Shown here piece by piece: positions 11,009 to 22,597 of a stretch of 64,000 nt of DNA (positions within the stretch are counted from its first letter, which is position 1; each line of letters begins with the position of its first letter). The notes under the pieces were generated by a model, which was given only the letters and a program-made list of their open reading frames with translations, searched no databases and was not told the DNA's origin. Made by a program: the position numbers and the translations under genes. The stretch comes from Artemisia argyi. Lineage: Eukaryota; Streptophyta; Magnoliopsida; Asterales; Asteraceae. The stretch lies in the NCBI GenBank assembly GCA_030686995.1, contig CM060709.1, positions 306,485,857-306,549,856 of the forward strand, given 5' to 3'.

Positions 11009-14000
11009 TGTAACAACCCACAAAATCGCATTACTATCATTCCCATTACAAATATCTTTAGTAGGTATTTCATAGGTAAATTTTTGCTTTTTATATGCAT
11101 TCTTTACTTGCATGACTCTCTAGACCTGCTCACGTATCTACACAAGCCAAATAACTCAACACTCACACCCTATAAACCCCTGGTATGTCAAGCATAAGAT
11201 CACAACAACACCATAATAAGTAATCTACCAATCTAACACACTAGATATTTCACAAAACACTAATAAACCTTAATTAAACACTAATTAGCTCTATGTGCTT
11301 ATTAAACTCTATATGCTTAACTTAACTAGTTTGAAAATGTCCAAGGCTTAAGTATGAGTTACCTTAGAAATATTATGATACCTTAGGATCATTAGGCACT
11401 AGTACAACCCCTTAGAACTTAGGTACAAGTCCCTTAAGCACAAAACAATAACTAAGTCATAACTTCCTAGAATTAGGTCTAAACTACCCTATAACTTCAC
11501 CATAGGTTAAGACCACCTATTATAAGCCTCTTTGGACCTAGGATTAGTCATTAGGCACTCATAGGATACTAATTTAGGCACTAAACCATAGGATAAACCC
11601 TAATCTCCCACTAAACACAAATAGGTCATTTAGGTCACCAAACTAGGTCAAACCTTCCCAAATCTTTCCCATAAGCTACCATCACTTAGTATAAGCCCCT
11701 TAGGACTTAGAATTAGTCACTAGACACTCTTAGGAACCTAACCTAGGCACAAAACCTTAGGTAAACCCCTAAACTCTCACTAAGTAAAACTAGGACCAAA
11801 CTTAACCTAAACTAGTAAAACCTAAACATAATCACCTCAAACACCTCAACAAAGCACCCTAGCACCTCTCCCTAACTAAGCTAGCACCCTAGCACCTCAA
11901 AAACACCCACACAAGTAGTTGCATCATCTACTTGTGACAACCTTGCCCAAACCGCCTCCCTCGGCCTTCCACCACCACAACCGTCCTATCTTAGCCCACT
12001 AGCTACCTCCTAGCTCCTCCTCATCACCACCTAGACCTTCCACACCACCCCATAGCCTTACTTACTCGACCTCTCCCCCCTTGACACATGGTAGCCCCTT
12101 TACTTGGTCGTTACTCCTTACGCGGGTATAAATACCCCCTCCTCCCTCGATTCTTCCTCACACCTCTTCTCCTATTTGCCTCACATACATTCAGTAGTAC
12201 TAAGTCCCTAGAATTTGAGTATAGAAGCTTGGGTAGTGTCGAGTTTTGGTTTTGGCCGAGAGATCCCCTAGAAACCCTAAAACCCTCATTAAACCTTCCC
12301 TAGCCAAGTAAGCCTTCATTTCTAGTTTCTTTAGCTTTAGTTTAGTCTTATGATAGTATTAGGATGCCTTAGATGCTCTAGGAACCCTTGCCTAAGCCTT
12401 GGTCATAATCATTTGCTAGTTTACTTTTTAAAAACCCTAATTATAGATACAACCCTTAATACATGCTATAAGTCCTTTTCATATGCCCTAAGCTAGTTTA
12501 GATAACTTAAATAAGCTAATATTGGTTAAACATAAGCTAGGAAACTTAGTTGTTACATAAAAATATAGTTTACATGAATTTAGGACTACTTTTGCAAAAC
12601 TTTACATGCACAAGGGTATATACCATAAATTCCTGAAACTATAAAGTCTGGGGACTGTTTTTGACATTTCCTAGAAGTTTAAAAGTGTAAGGACTCATTT
12701 TTCAAAATATTAAAACTTTAGGATAGAAACTAAAATAAGTTATAAACTAAAAAGGACTAGTTATGCAAATATTATAAAGTTAAGGGTCTAAATAGCAAAT
12801 ATAGAAAACTTATGAGTCTAAGGGTTAATTATGTCATTTTCTAAAAATATATAAGTCTAGGGACTAATTGTGTCAAGTATAAATAGTTATAAGTATAAAT
12901 AATATAAGTATTATAAGTTTAGGGTTTAAAATGTAAATATATAAACTATAAGGTATAAAGTTAAAAAATATATATAAAACCTAAATAAATTAGAAACATA
13001 ACAAAATAGTAGGGAGCTTCATGTGAGGAGTACCATGTGGATATTTCGTTTTGACGAGTTTGCTGGGTTTACGAATTAAAGTGCCTTGGCTCCTCAAACG
13101 ATTATTGCATGTACTTCTGAATTATGATGTCCCAAATGGTGTTATGGTTATAACTTAACTTAATAAAAATATAGCTCAATAGTAGGGAGCTTCACGTGAG
13201 GAGTATTAAATTCTGAATTATGATGGCCCGAACGGTATTATGTTGATAACATAATACAATAGTAGAGAGCTTCATGTGAGGAGTCATATACTTCAGGATT
13301 GTGATGGCCCGAAAGGTGTTATATTATATCTAAAATTTTAACAAACCTAAGAATGATAACTTAAATAAGATAACTAAAGCTTGACATACATCCAAACCTA
13401 CAACACACTAGCATACGTGAGTAAGGCAATCTAGTTCCCGAGTCACTTTTTGCATCAATTAAATTTCCCTAAGCCCAGGTGAGTTCATAGCCTCATACTC
13501 TTTTAAAACCTTTCACTCTAAATGCTTTACAAACCCTGTGACGGGGATACATGCCACTTGCTTTACTTAAAACCGAATACAAGTCTTTCTCTTTGGTTGT
13601 TGCATGAGTAAACTAACTGCCACCACTACATAACCAAAATTCATGAATCTAATCGTTTGGGATATTTTACCCACGCGAACGCGAATATAGTTGATAGATC
13701 TATTAGAGTATGACAACTCCCGTTGGTATTAACATCTTTATGGATGGTACCAATAAGTACTATATTTAAACCCACTGAAGGATTAACTTTGGCAAGTTAT
13801 CCTTCCCATCCCCTCATGGTTGGGTCTGTAGCCCCCATGACCCGGATTGTTAACGTGTGGTTCATGAGCTTAGTGTAACATACCCAACTCATGATAATTG
13901 TGCATGCATCACAATTATCACACACACACTACATTTTCCCAGATGGGTGTAACAACGGAACCCAGGGAACTTGTATTCACTAACACTTAAACCTATGACT

Positions 14001-14322
14001 CTCACTCAACACCTAGTGTTGACTTTTAAGCATCTATTCTAGGTATATCACTCCCATGGAGTTATGGCAGAAGGAGGCACTAAACTCGGAGGACTTTCAA
14101 ACCGGTTATCATTCAAACATAACTTAACACCTAGATTTTTGGGACCTCATCAAAAGTAAAAGTATATCTTTTACAAATAAAACTCTGATAATTAAATGAA
14201 TGATAACTAAATTTCTAAAACGTCTCTTTTCGAGTCGTTTTCTATAATTGTAACTGTGATTATATGAAGTAATACCCCAAACACTTAATCTGCTGCGATC
14301 AGTGAAAAATGGGGGTGTTACA
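11009..14322 (+). mobile_element. 3' LTR of the Tekay-like element (complete)
   Basis: 3314 bp, TGTAACA...TGTTACA, so the two ends are inverted copies. TATAAATA lies at 12127-12134, and the sub-repeat cluster at about 13003-13325. It matches the 5' LTR over ~3.1 kb with scattered substitutions and small indels, so the insertion is not recent. No coding capacity. Confidence 0.8.
12127..12134 (+). promoter_or_regulatory. TATA box of the 3' LTR
   Basis: TATAAATA in the same context as 713 and 3393. Confidence 0.65.
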
Positions 14323-14500
14323 TACCAGGGGTTTATAGGATGTGAGTGTTGAGTTATTTGGCTTGTGTGGATACGTGATCAGGTCTAGAGAGTCATGTAA
14401 GTAATAAATGCACATAAAAAGCAAAAATTTACCTGTGAAATACCTACTATAGGTATTTGTAATGGGAATGATAGTGATAAAATTTTTGTGGGTTGTTGCA
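14323..14500 (-). repeat. Inverted copy of the first ~178 bp of the LTR
   Basis: Read on the minus strand, this starts TGCAACAACCCACAAAA at 14500 and follows 11009-11185 closely to 'aaacccctggta' at 14323, directly against the end of the 3' LTR. The 3' LTR beyond its first 178 bp is therefore flanked by inverted arms. Either the element inserted into a sibling LTR of opposite orientation or a rearrangement happened here. Confidence 0.75.
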
Positions 14501-16265
14501 TATGTGCTTCATTAGGAACACGCGAAACGGGTTCTAGACTTAGAGGGATTTTAAATCACAAGCTCTCATTTTTGACAAAATGCCAACTCAAGTTTTATAA
14601 CTCTAGCCTCTAGCCAAGGCTTTTCTAAACCTAGGGAGCTTGTACATTTCATGTAATATCAAGTGAAAGCATTCATATGCTCATAACTCATGCTTACGTC
14701 TTCTCTAATCATGTAACGGGTTTACTCTCTTATTGGTCAAACAAAGTCAAAGGCCACTTTGTGTAAACACAGATATGCTTTACATCAATGCAAAACACTT
14801 AGCTTGTTTGCATCAAGGTGTTAGTTGAGTACGTCGAGTCGTGGAAGGTCATGAGTTATGAGATTATGGATTCTCGACGTTGAGTTACTTGAGATTATAA
14901 GTAACCTTTGATTTTCTCAATTCATAATCATAATTGTTTAAATCTTTTCTTCTTAATGACAATTAGATTATTTCTTAATCACCTTCTTAATTGACTTTTC
15001 ACAAAAGACAAAACCACTAATCCTCCCAAAATCATATCCCCAATATCCTCTTAATATTCCCTTACACCTCTTACACCATGTACCTTTTGTCTCCCCAAAC
15101 TCCCACACAATATTCCTCCTTACAACATTCCTTTCCACTTTATACTTTTCTTACATTCAAAATACACACACTTCACTCACATACTCCTCTTCACACACAC
15201 TAGGCTCCCCGTCAAATCATTTTTACATATTCCTTACACTCTTACATACATCACACCTTTACAACTTATTCCTTACACTCCCAACAACTTTATTTTCAAA
15301 ATACACACACTACTCACAACCATCTCATTCCCTACACACACAAGGCTCCCCATCAACTCACTCTTACCTATTCCTTACACAATACAACTCATTCTTACAT
15401 ATTCCTTACACCTTACACATATGACATCCTTCCAACTTATTCCTTACACTCCCAACAACTTTATTTTCAAAATACACACACTACTCTCACAACCATCTCT
15501 TCTCTACACACACTAGGCTCCCCATCCCATCAAACCTTATATTCGCTTACACAACAACTCACCCTTACACACATCTCTTCACTCTTACAAAATCCAACTC
15601 ATATCTTATATTCCTTACACACTCTTCATCTTAACCATCCATTTCTATCAAACACATCTCAACCTTCCATTTCACCTTCTTCTCCAAGAAATGGAATATC
15701 CTTTGAAATATTCTTCTCTTAACCCAACCATAGTCATTTCTAACCTAACCATGGTTAGTTCTCAACACACCTATTTCTCACCCAACCACGTTTAACTTTT
15801 AACCTCACTAAGGATGGAATATTCCCTTAGATATACCCTTTAACCCAACCATGGTTCACTCTCTAACCTAACCATGGTTTGTTCTCAACACACCTCTTTC
15901 TCACCAAGGATAGCATATTCCTTATTTCTTTGGCATATTCTCTTCTATCCCATCCATGCCAACTCACCTCTTATCCTCATATGGAATATTCTTGGCATAT
16001 TCTTTCCTCCCTAACCATGCCACCTCACTCAACCTAACCATGGTTATCTTTTAACCTAACTTCTCAAACTCTCTCTCTTTATCTCTAACAAAGGAATATT
16101 CCATGGCATATTCTTTCTATCTTATCTATGCCATGTGAAGAATACCCAAACTACCCTTATCCAATTATTCCTTCTTTCTTTGATAAATGGTTTCACTTAA
16201 ACACTTCACAAAATGATTTTTCATCAAATGGCTATTTGAGTTGGTTGACCTTGAGGATGAATAAT
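14501..16265. other. Low-complexity non-coding DNA with ~170-bp direct repeats
   Basis: No gene is seen. From 15000 to 16060 the plus strand is rich in C, T and A. A unit containing 'caacttattccttacactcccaac' and 'acacactaggctcccc' occurs at about 15262 and 15433 (171 bp apart), with a weaker copy near 15130. From 15720 to 16050 blocks of 'aacccaaccatggtt' and 'ggaatattcc' recur. The origin is not recognised; it could be the non-coding interior of another element. Confidence 0.55.
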
Positions 16266-17711
16266 GTTAAGGTCAATGTGTGAAGTACAATTGGGGGTTT
16301 AGCAAGGTCGGCTAGTTAAACACCAAAGTCCCACGGAAAAATCTTTACAGATTCCAGGCACTACCTTGGCGCGTCGACGTGCCAGCCAGCGCGCCAGCCT
16401 CGTAAATATTTTTCTTGGTTGGAACTTTTGGCCTATAAATATCCCACTTTGCCTATTGTATTCCTCACCTCTTGCCAAACATTCTTTCTCTCTACCCTCT
16501 AAGTCTACATCTTGTGTTCTTAATCTATCACTTATCATCTTTGAAAGAACATATCTCTTGCAAGGGAAGAATCATAAGAACCTAATCCACTCTTGTGATT
16601 GTGTCGAGGGTCTTCTTATCTTTACCCTTTCTACTACAATCGAGTAAGGGTGGCAATTGTCAACATGACATGATAAATGACACGACCCCGACACAAAATT
16701 AAAGAGGTTTGGGTTGAGGATAAAAAGGTTTGGGTCAAAAATAGGTCAACCGTCTAACCCGTTTAATAAATGGGTCGTGTTTGGGTTGAGTAAATATTAA
16801 ACAGGTTAACCCGTGAACCCATTTAAGTATATAAGACTCTGGAAATAAAATATATAACATGCCATTTTATGTTGGATGTCGATTAAATGTATTATGTTAT
16901 GTACTTAATATGATTGAATTACGATTATACCTCAAATATCATAGAAATTGATGCTTATAACTGAGAAAATTGTCGTATAGTTATTTGTCTGTTACTTTTA
17001 TCATATTTTAAATCCTTGTATCATTTTGACATTTAAGCTAGTTAAATAAACAAACCACCAACCTTATTCACTACTTGAAATATTTATTTAAATAGGTTAA
17101 ACGGGTCAAAAATAGGTTACACGTGTTATGCAGGTGCCGGTTAGGGTTGAGTTTCTTGACACGATTAATAAATGGGTTGTGTTTGGCTAGAGGTTATACT
17201 AACATGCCAACATGCGAACCCGAATGGGTCAACACGAACACGACTCGATTGCCACCCCTATAATCGAGTCTCTAGGTTATGTTACGGCTTGGTTGAATAA
17301 ACAAACACTTATTCTTTCAATTTGTTTGTAAGGGAAGTCTTGTGTCTTGTTGACCAAGCCTAGATCATTAGGGATCTAGTTGGGGTTTGATATTTTCGGT
17401 GGGAAGTCTTGGTAGTGTTCTTGGTGACCCTTAGGTAAAGTTGAATCGCGAGATTCTTTTGGGTGGTTTCCAAGGGCGGAATACCATGGGAGTAACTCTT
17501 TTTTTGAGAGCATCGATATTGGCGAATATCGGTGGAGTGAATTGTAACGGTTTGTAGTTCACCGAAAGGACTATACTAGTGTAATAGTATTGGTGTCGTG
17601 GATTCGCAACTGGACGTACGGATGGTATAAACCCCCCATCCCGAATCATTATATATCATGGTGTCTCTTTACATGCTTTATATACATTGGTTGTAATTGT
17701 GGTTATGGACC
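16266..17711 (+). mobile_element. LTR-like region, possible Ty1/copia LTR (split by a MITE)
   Basis: It begins TGTTAAGG after a low-complexity tract, has a TATA-like CCTATAAATATCCC at about 16432, and reads like an LTR transcript leader after that. Near 17658 'atatatca|tggtgtctc' could be an LTR end followed by a poor tRNA-Met-type primer site. No second LTR or target duplication was found, so the limits are uncertain. Element A-B interrupts it at 17712. Confidence 0.35.
16646..17261. mobile_element. hAT-type MITE with 8-bp target duplication
   Basis: 616 bp bounded by inverted ends AGGGTGGCAAT on the left and ATTGCCACCCCT on the right. It is flanked by the exact 8-bp duplication AATCGAGT at 16638-16645 and 17262-17269. 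Eight-bp duplications and (T)AGGGGTGGCAA ends are typical of hAT elements (family knowledge). The interior has repeated GGGTCGTGTT, 'aacccgtttaa' and 'aataggt' motifs and no transposase, so it is non-autonomous. Confidence 0.85.
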
Positions 17712-19122
17712 TGATGCGTGGGGTTTGCACCAGGCTTTACCTCTCAAGGGATCCTGAGAAGCTTACAACCCCCACCAGGCAGTGTACCTGATCGATGTAG
17801 TATAGTATAATGACAAGTACCGGGGGATTGATCGTTCAACTAGGAATAGTGTCGCTAGGATTAGAAAACCTAAAGACTAGGTCTAGAGATGAGGGATGAT
17901 TCTTTTTGTATTTTTATATTTTTTAGAAAGCAAGTAAAAATCTCGGGTTTTGGAAGGAGGGGTGGAATTAGTTGCTAGTCAACTAACCCAATACTAAGAT
18001 GCAATCAAAATAAAATACTAGAAATGAAATTAAACTAAATTATACTAAATTTGTGAGCAATATGTGGGAGAAATGTGTTTACTTAGATTTCACTACTCCC
18101 TAGACATCTTTTACACATTAATTACTTGTTATAGTTGCATGGATGACGGATTGTATTCCTTAATACCATTCATGGGGTGGCGTACTTACTTTCCCAATCC
18201 TATGAGTGCCTACTTCACTCCTATGTCGATCCGGCTAAGAAGCTCCTAACATGGGATCATTAGAATTTACTCATGCATTAAATACAACCAATAAAACCTA
18301 GTACACATCGGTTCATGTTTCCTAAGACGTTCAAGCATGTTATACAATGGAGATCTGCCAGTTTTCTTAAGCCTAACATTGAAATCATTCATTCAACACA
18401 ACCATAAACAAGTAATCAACACATAATTAACATCTAGGTTTCATAAGATCTAAGCAAACACAAGATAAATCTAGCCTAGCATGTTGAAATTAAGACAAGC
18501 ATAAGATATAGACAACCAACACATAGACATATTGATTGAAGACTTATCTCAATAGCACATGAAAGGATTCAAGGGGTGAAAACCCTTGAATTTACTGTAA
18601 AATACGAGCTAGGGTTCACAAAGTTCGGCCCTAGGGTTTTTCCACACAAGTTCCTCTCTAATGAATGAAAAATAGAAAACTATATATAGATTTTGGAAGG
18701 TGACGGCGTCAAGAACAAATGTTTGACGCCGTCATCTCTCCGCCAAATAGTTCCTCGGACTGCCTAGATCTGGGTCTGACGCCGTCATGTGTACACCTTA
18801 TGCAGGCCGTCATGATTTTAACTCTTGACGCTCTTGTTTTGACGCCTTCAGGTTTCTTCTGGGTTGTCATGGACTTTACTCTTGACGCCGTCAGGATTTC
18901 CTTCTTGACGCCGTCATACACTGTTCTCAGCATGGAAAATTAAGTCTTTGGCGTTTTCTTCACTTTTATGCTCCAAAAACGTCCGAATTGCTTCTTTTTC
19001 CAGATTTCACTCCCAAAGTACCTAAAATCACAAAAGGAACGATTTAGGGCAATATTTGATCAAATAAATTCAATTCCGGGCTTAAATGACCCCCTAAAAG
19101 TGGTTCATTTTTTGCCTCATCA
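17712..19122 (-). mobile_element. LTR A (3' LTR of A-B)
   Basis: 1411 bp. On the minus strand it starts TGATGAGGCAAAAAATGAACC and ends CCCCACGCATCA. A TATA-like CTATATATAG lies at 18680-18689 (minus strand). The TGACG-type array is at 18701-18916, upstream of it. A U5 stem-loop lies at 17743-17758. Confidence 0.9.
18701..18916 (-). promoter_or_regulatory. U3 array of TGACG/CGTCA palindromes in LTR A
   Basis: Near-palindromic 11-mers TGACG[GC]CGTCA start at 18701, 18724, 18777, 18883 and 18906, with single half-sites and degenerate copies between. The first two and the last two are each exactly 23 bp apart. The array sits directly upstream of the TATA box in transcription sense, where enhancers are expected. 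TGACG is the core of the as-1/TGA-bZIP site (established); binding here is inferred. Confidence 0.75.
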
Positions 19123-20544
19123 TATACCCTTACACTTGAGATTTGCTTGTCCTCAAGCAAATGCGCTTTTATTCTAATCAAAATACAAGTTAGAGGTCAT
19201 TTAACACTAATATAAAAGTAATTACAACAAATAATCGTTCCACTAAAGACCAAAGACAAGCACGGAGGTCATATACTAGCACCTCACAAATAGTGTTCAG
19301 ATACTCACATCTCTCGGGTGTAATAAAGTATAAATTACAATATGGAAACGGAAGATATCTCTCACTACCTGTCATAGCAAAATAGATTACCATAGGCTTT
19401 GGAAATGATCAAACCTCCACCACATGGCGTAAGCACCTAGGATAAACTATCAAAGAGGTCTTTTAAAGGGTTGTAACGTTAGGTGTAGGGTTATGAAATA
19501 TACAGTTTTGTTGGATATTGGCAGTCTTTACTGGTGGCGAGTTAACAATCTTGGTTAATTACATGTACAATATGGCGTTGCTAAGCCAAGACTAGAATCG
19601 ACTTAAGCTAATAAATGAAAAATAACAAAAAACATAAAATGAACATAGAATAAAAAGGGATGGTAGTCCGTATGTTTTTTTTTCTTTTCTTTTTTCTATT
19701 TTTTTTTTCTTTTTCTTGATTTTTTGATTTTTTTGATTTTTTTTATTTTTTTTTTATTTATTTTTTTTGCATACACTCTTACCCTACCATCCAAAATAAT
19801 ACATCATAGGGAATGAATATTCCCCTTACACATGAATTTTTACATACTTTACAATAAACTAATCTAATGACTCGAATTAAGAAAATCAAAACACTTGGAG
19901 TACTTTTAAGATTAACGCACATATGGGGGTAATATAAGATGTTCTTCCCCATTACTCCATAAAATAAGTACTTTACCCATGAGTCCCAATCGTCCCAAAA
20001 CAATATGTACAAGGATATGACTCGACTTAGCAACCATGTAATCAATTAGATAGTTAACTTAGGGTTTAACAAATAACAATAATGCACTAAAGATGAGTGC
20101 ATACACGGAAGGCTAAGGCGATTTGGCTGTACATTTAAGTGGGTTGTAACAAATTCTTCCTTTAAGAAAGATGCTTAAAGTTAGAAATGAAAAGATAGGC
20201 TCGGAGGGGTGTACTACGGGTTTCGTGTACTAAAAATGAGTACAACGCTAAGGGTGTGGGAAAAATTAATTGACTTAACTAGCCAAGTAATATGACTTAA
20301 ATGGTCAAGTAATTATAATACGGGTTTAACACAAGGGTGATCCTAATGCCTCTTATCATGTAGTAAATCCTACTACACGAATGTAGTCTCACTAGCGGTC
20401 TCGGGATGCATCACTAACGCAAGTTCTAGAATCTAAATGCTACCGGTACACTCATAAGCACTAATAGTAAATGCTTTTCCTATCAAATCTAAAGGTGAAC
20501 CTCACATATTTGGGTGGAAAATTTTTCTGAATGATACGGTTTTG
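19123..20544 (-). mobile_element. Residual interior of A-B (3' non-coding part)
   Basis: It is collinear with 26220-27620 of D-E and with 24024-24272 plus 34468-35630 of C-F. Next to LTR A is a hairpin ATTTGCTTG/CAAGCAAAT and an AAGTGTAAGGG-like motif on the minus strand. A poly-T-rich tract lies at 19673-19768. No coding sequence is seen. Confidence 0.8.
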
Positions 20545-21960
20545 TGCGTGGGGTTTGCACCAGGCTTTACCTCTCAAGGGATCTTGAGAAGCTTACAACC
20601 CCCACCAGGCAGTGTACCTGATCGATGTAGTATAGTATAATGACAAGTACCGGGGGATTGATAGTTCAGCTAGGAATAGTGTGTCTAGGATTAGAAAACC
20701 TAAAGACTAGGTCTAGAGATGAGGGATGATTCTTTTTGTATTTTTATATTTTTTAGAAAGCAAGTAAAAATCTCGGGTTTTGGAAGGAGGGGCGTAATTA
20801 GTTGCTAGTCAACTAACCCAATACTAAGATGCAATCAAAATAAAATACTAGAAATGAAATTAAACTAAATTATACTAAATTTGTGAGCAATATGTGGGAG
20901 AAATGTGTTTACTTAGATTTCACTACTCCCTAGACATCTTTTACACGTTAATTACTTGTTATAGTTGCGTGGATGACGGATTGTATTCCTTAATACCATT
21001 CATGGGGTGGCGTACTTACTTCCCCAATCCTATGAGTGCCTACTTCACTCCTATGTCGAGCCGGCTAAAAAGCTCCTAACATGGGATCATTAGAATTTAC
21101 TCATGCATTAAATACAACCAATAAAACCTAGTATACATCGGTTCATGTTTCCTAAGACGTTCAAGCATGTTACACAATGGAGATCTCCAGTTTTCTTAAG
21201 CCTAACATTGAAATCATTCATCCAATACAACCACAAACAAGTAATCAACACATAATTAACATCTAGGTTTCATTAGATCTAAGCAAACACAAGATAGATC
21301 TAGCCTAGCATGTTGAAATTAAGACAAGCACAAGATATAGACAACCAAAACATAGACATATTGATTGAATTAAGAGAAGACTTATCTCAATAGCACATGA
21401 AAGGATTCAAGGGGTGAAAACCCTTGAATTTACTGTAAAATACAAGCTAGGGTTCACAAAGTTCGGCCCTAGGTTTTCTCCACACAAGTTCCTCTCTAAT
21501 GAATGAAAAATAGAAAACTATATATAGATTTTGGAAGGTGACGGCGTCAAGAACAAATGTCTGACGCCGTCATCTCGCTGCCAAATAGTTCCCCGGACTG
21601 CCTAGATCTGGGTCTGACGCAGTCATGTGTACACCTTATGCAGGCTGTCATGATTTTAACTCTTGACGCTCTTGTTGTGACGCCTTCAGGTTTCTTCTGG
21701 GTCGTCATGGACTTTACTCTTGACGCCGCCAGGATTTCCTTCTTGACGCCGTCATACACTGTTCTCAACATGGAAAATTAAGTCTTTGGCGTTTTCATCA
21801 CTTTTATGCTCCAAAAATGTCCGAATTGCTTCCTTTTCCAGATTTCACTCCCAAAGTACCTAAAATCACAAAAGGAACGATTTAGGGCAATATTTGATCA
21901 AATAAATTTAATTTCGGGCTTAAATGACCCCCTAAAAGTGGTTCATTTTTCGCCTCATCA
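20545..21960 (-). mobile_element. LTR B (5' LTR of A-B, clipped at the inner end)
   Basis: It matches LTR A along its length. It ends CGCCTCATCA at 21960 on the plus strand, the LTR start in minus orientation. At the inner end the expected TGATGCGTGGGG reads TGTGCGTGGGG because it is fused to internal sequence. The TGACG-type array lies at 21539-21754 with both 23-bp pairs kept. Confidence 0.85.
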
Positions 21961-22102
21961 GGACCACAAGAGAGTCCCTCCAACACCTTCTAGATAGAGC
22001 TTCTCCTTAGATGGAAGATGCACGGAATCAAGCCATGAACTCCAATCCAAAAAATTAGTACAAATAGGAATGTCTAGACCCCACCAACGAGCCAAAAACG
22101 TC
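21961..22102 (-). pseudogene. LINE ORF2 remnant, third piece (after zf-RVT)
   Basis: On the minus strand it encodes LARWWGLDIP..., ...FLDWSSWLDS... and LEGVGGTLLWS. These resemble the segment that follows the zf-RVT domain in plant L1-type LINE ORF2 proteins (family knowledge, from memory). It continues the reading of 41203-41340 once solo LTR Y is ignored. It is cut at 21961 by element A-B. The sequence beyond A-B (left of 17712) does not clearly continue the protein. Confidence 0.65.
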
Positions 22103-22597
22103 TGTAGAAAACTAAAAGGGGGGTTGAATATTTTACCTTTTTTATATTTAATTACCTTTGAAAACTTAACGTGTAATCGGCAATTGCTAATAAAAGACAA
22201 TAAATAAAGTGCAAGGTAAAGTAATAAACGATCAAACCACAACAAGGATGTTTATAGTGGTTCGGCTACAAGGACTCTTTTTCATTGCCCTACTCGACTC
22301 CCCGAGTATCCAACTCAATAGTTTTCTTCACTAGTCAACAAGCTCCTATCACCGGCGGAGAAAACCTTACATACGTCGCTTACACTTTTTCCGGTACAAA
22401 GCTAAATATCGGGTTCTAGTTCGAGGTAGAACCAACCTAACATCACCTATACAATATTTTCGACACTAAGCTAGATGTCGAGTTATTTCACAAGGGTACA
22501 ACCACTCCCGTCACTCTATGTATCTTAAGGGCTAAAATACTAACCGATCACTACTAAATAAATACAATCAAATGATGTATGAACAATAAGAGTTCAC

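Larger units (their letters stand above)
2464..14322 (+). mobile_element. Tekay-like Ty3/gypsy element without intact pol (LARD-like)
   Basis: Two long LTRs enclose a 3.66-kb interior. The upstream LTR ends GTGTTACA at 7346 and is followed by a tRNA-Met-type primer site. The downstream LTR starts TGTAACAACCC at 11009 directly after a purine tract. Sequence before the 3' LTR (CTCGGGATGAGATTTCTTCTAAAGGGG) looks like the pol end/PPT context of Tekay/Del chromoviruses (family knowledge, from memory). The interior has stops in all frames and no recognisable RT, RNase H or integrase, so it was mobilised in trans or is heavily decayed. The 5' LTR lacks its first ~180 bp, so no target duplication can be read. 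Confidence 0.7.
17712..21960 (-). mobile_element. Athila-type element A-B, non-autonomous with a large internal deletion
   Basis: The exact 5-bp duplication GGACC flanks the element (17707-17711 and 21961-21965). In minus orientation LTR B (20545-21960) is the 5' LTR and LTR A (17712-19122) the 3' LTR. The interior (19123-20544) is only the 3' non-coding part found in the sister elements D-E and C-F. It joins LTR B directly at a 'tgtgc' microhomology, so the primer site, leader and all coding sequence are gone. It has no ORF and cannot move alone. The conserved polypurine-like motif and hairpin next to LTR A are kept. Confidence 0.85.

Noticed and set aside
2464..14322. Target duplication for the Tekay-like element
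   Set aside because: The left LTR end is missing, so the 5 bases after 14322 (TACCA) cannot be matched.
16366..16647. 93-aa ORF with a Leu/Pro-rich product
   Set aside because: It overlaps a TATA-like promoter region of an LTR-like sequence and ends at the MITE border; the antisense strand is also open.
18064..18249. Repeated 61-aa ORF in LTRs A, B, C and F (MGEMCLLRFHYSLDIFY type)
   Set aside because: It lies antisense to LTR transcription and recurs only because the LTR is repeated. It is lost in D, E and G.
18701..18916. CRISPR-like array
   Set aside because: The repeats are 11 bp, irregularly spaced in the middle, and part of a plant LTR; there are no spacers of constant length or cas genes.
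18709..18943. Overlapping ORFs on both strands in the LTR palindrome arrays (also at 21547-21781 and 40117-40302)
   Set aside because: They are produced by the TGACGCCGTCA repeats, have no domain, and are not kept open in all LTR copies.
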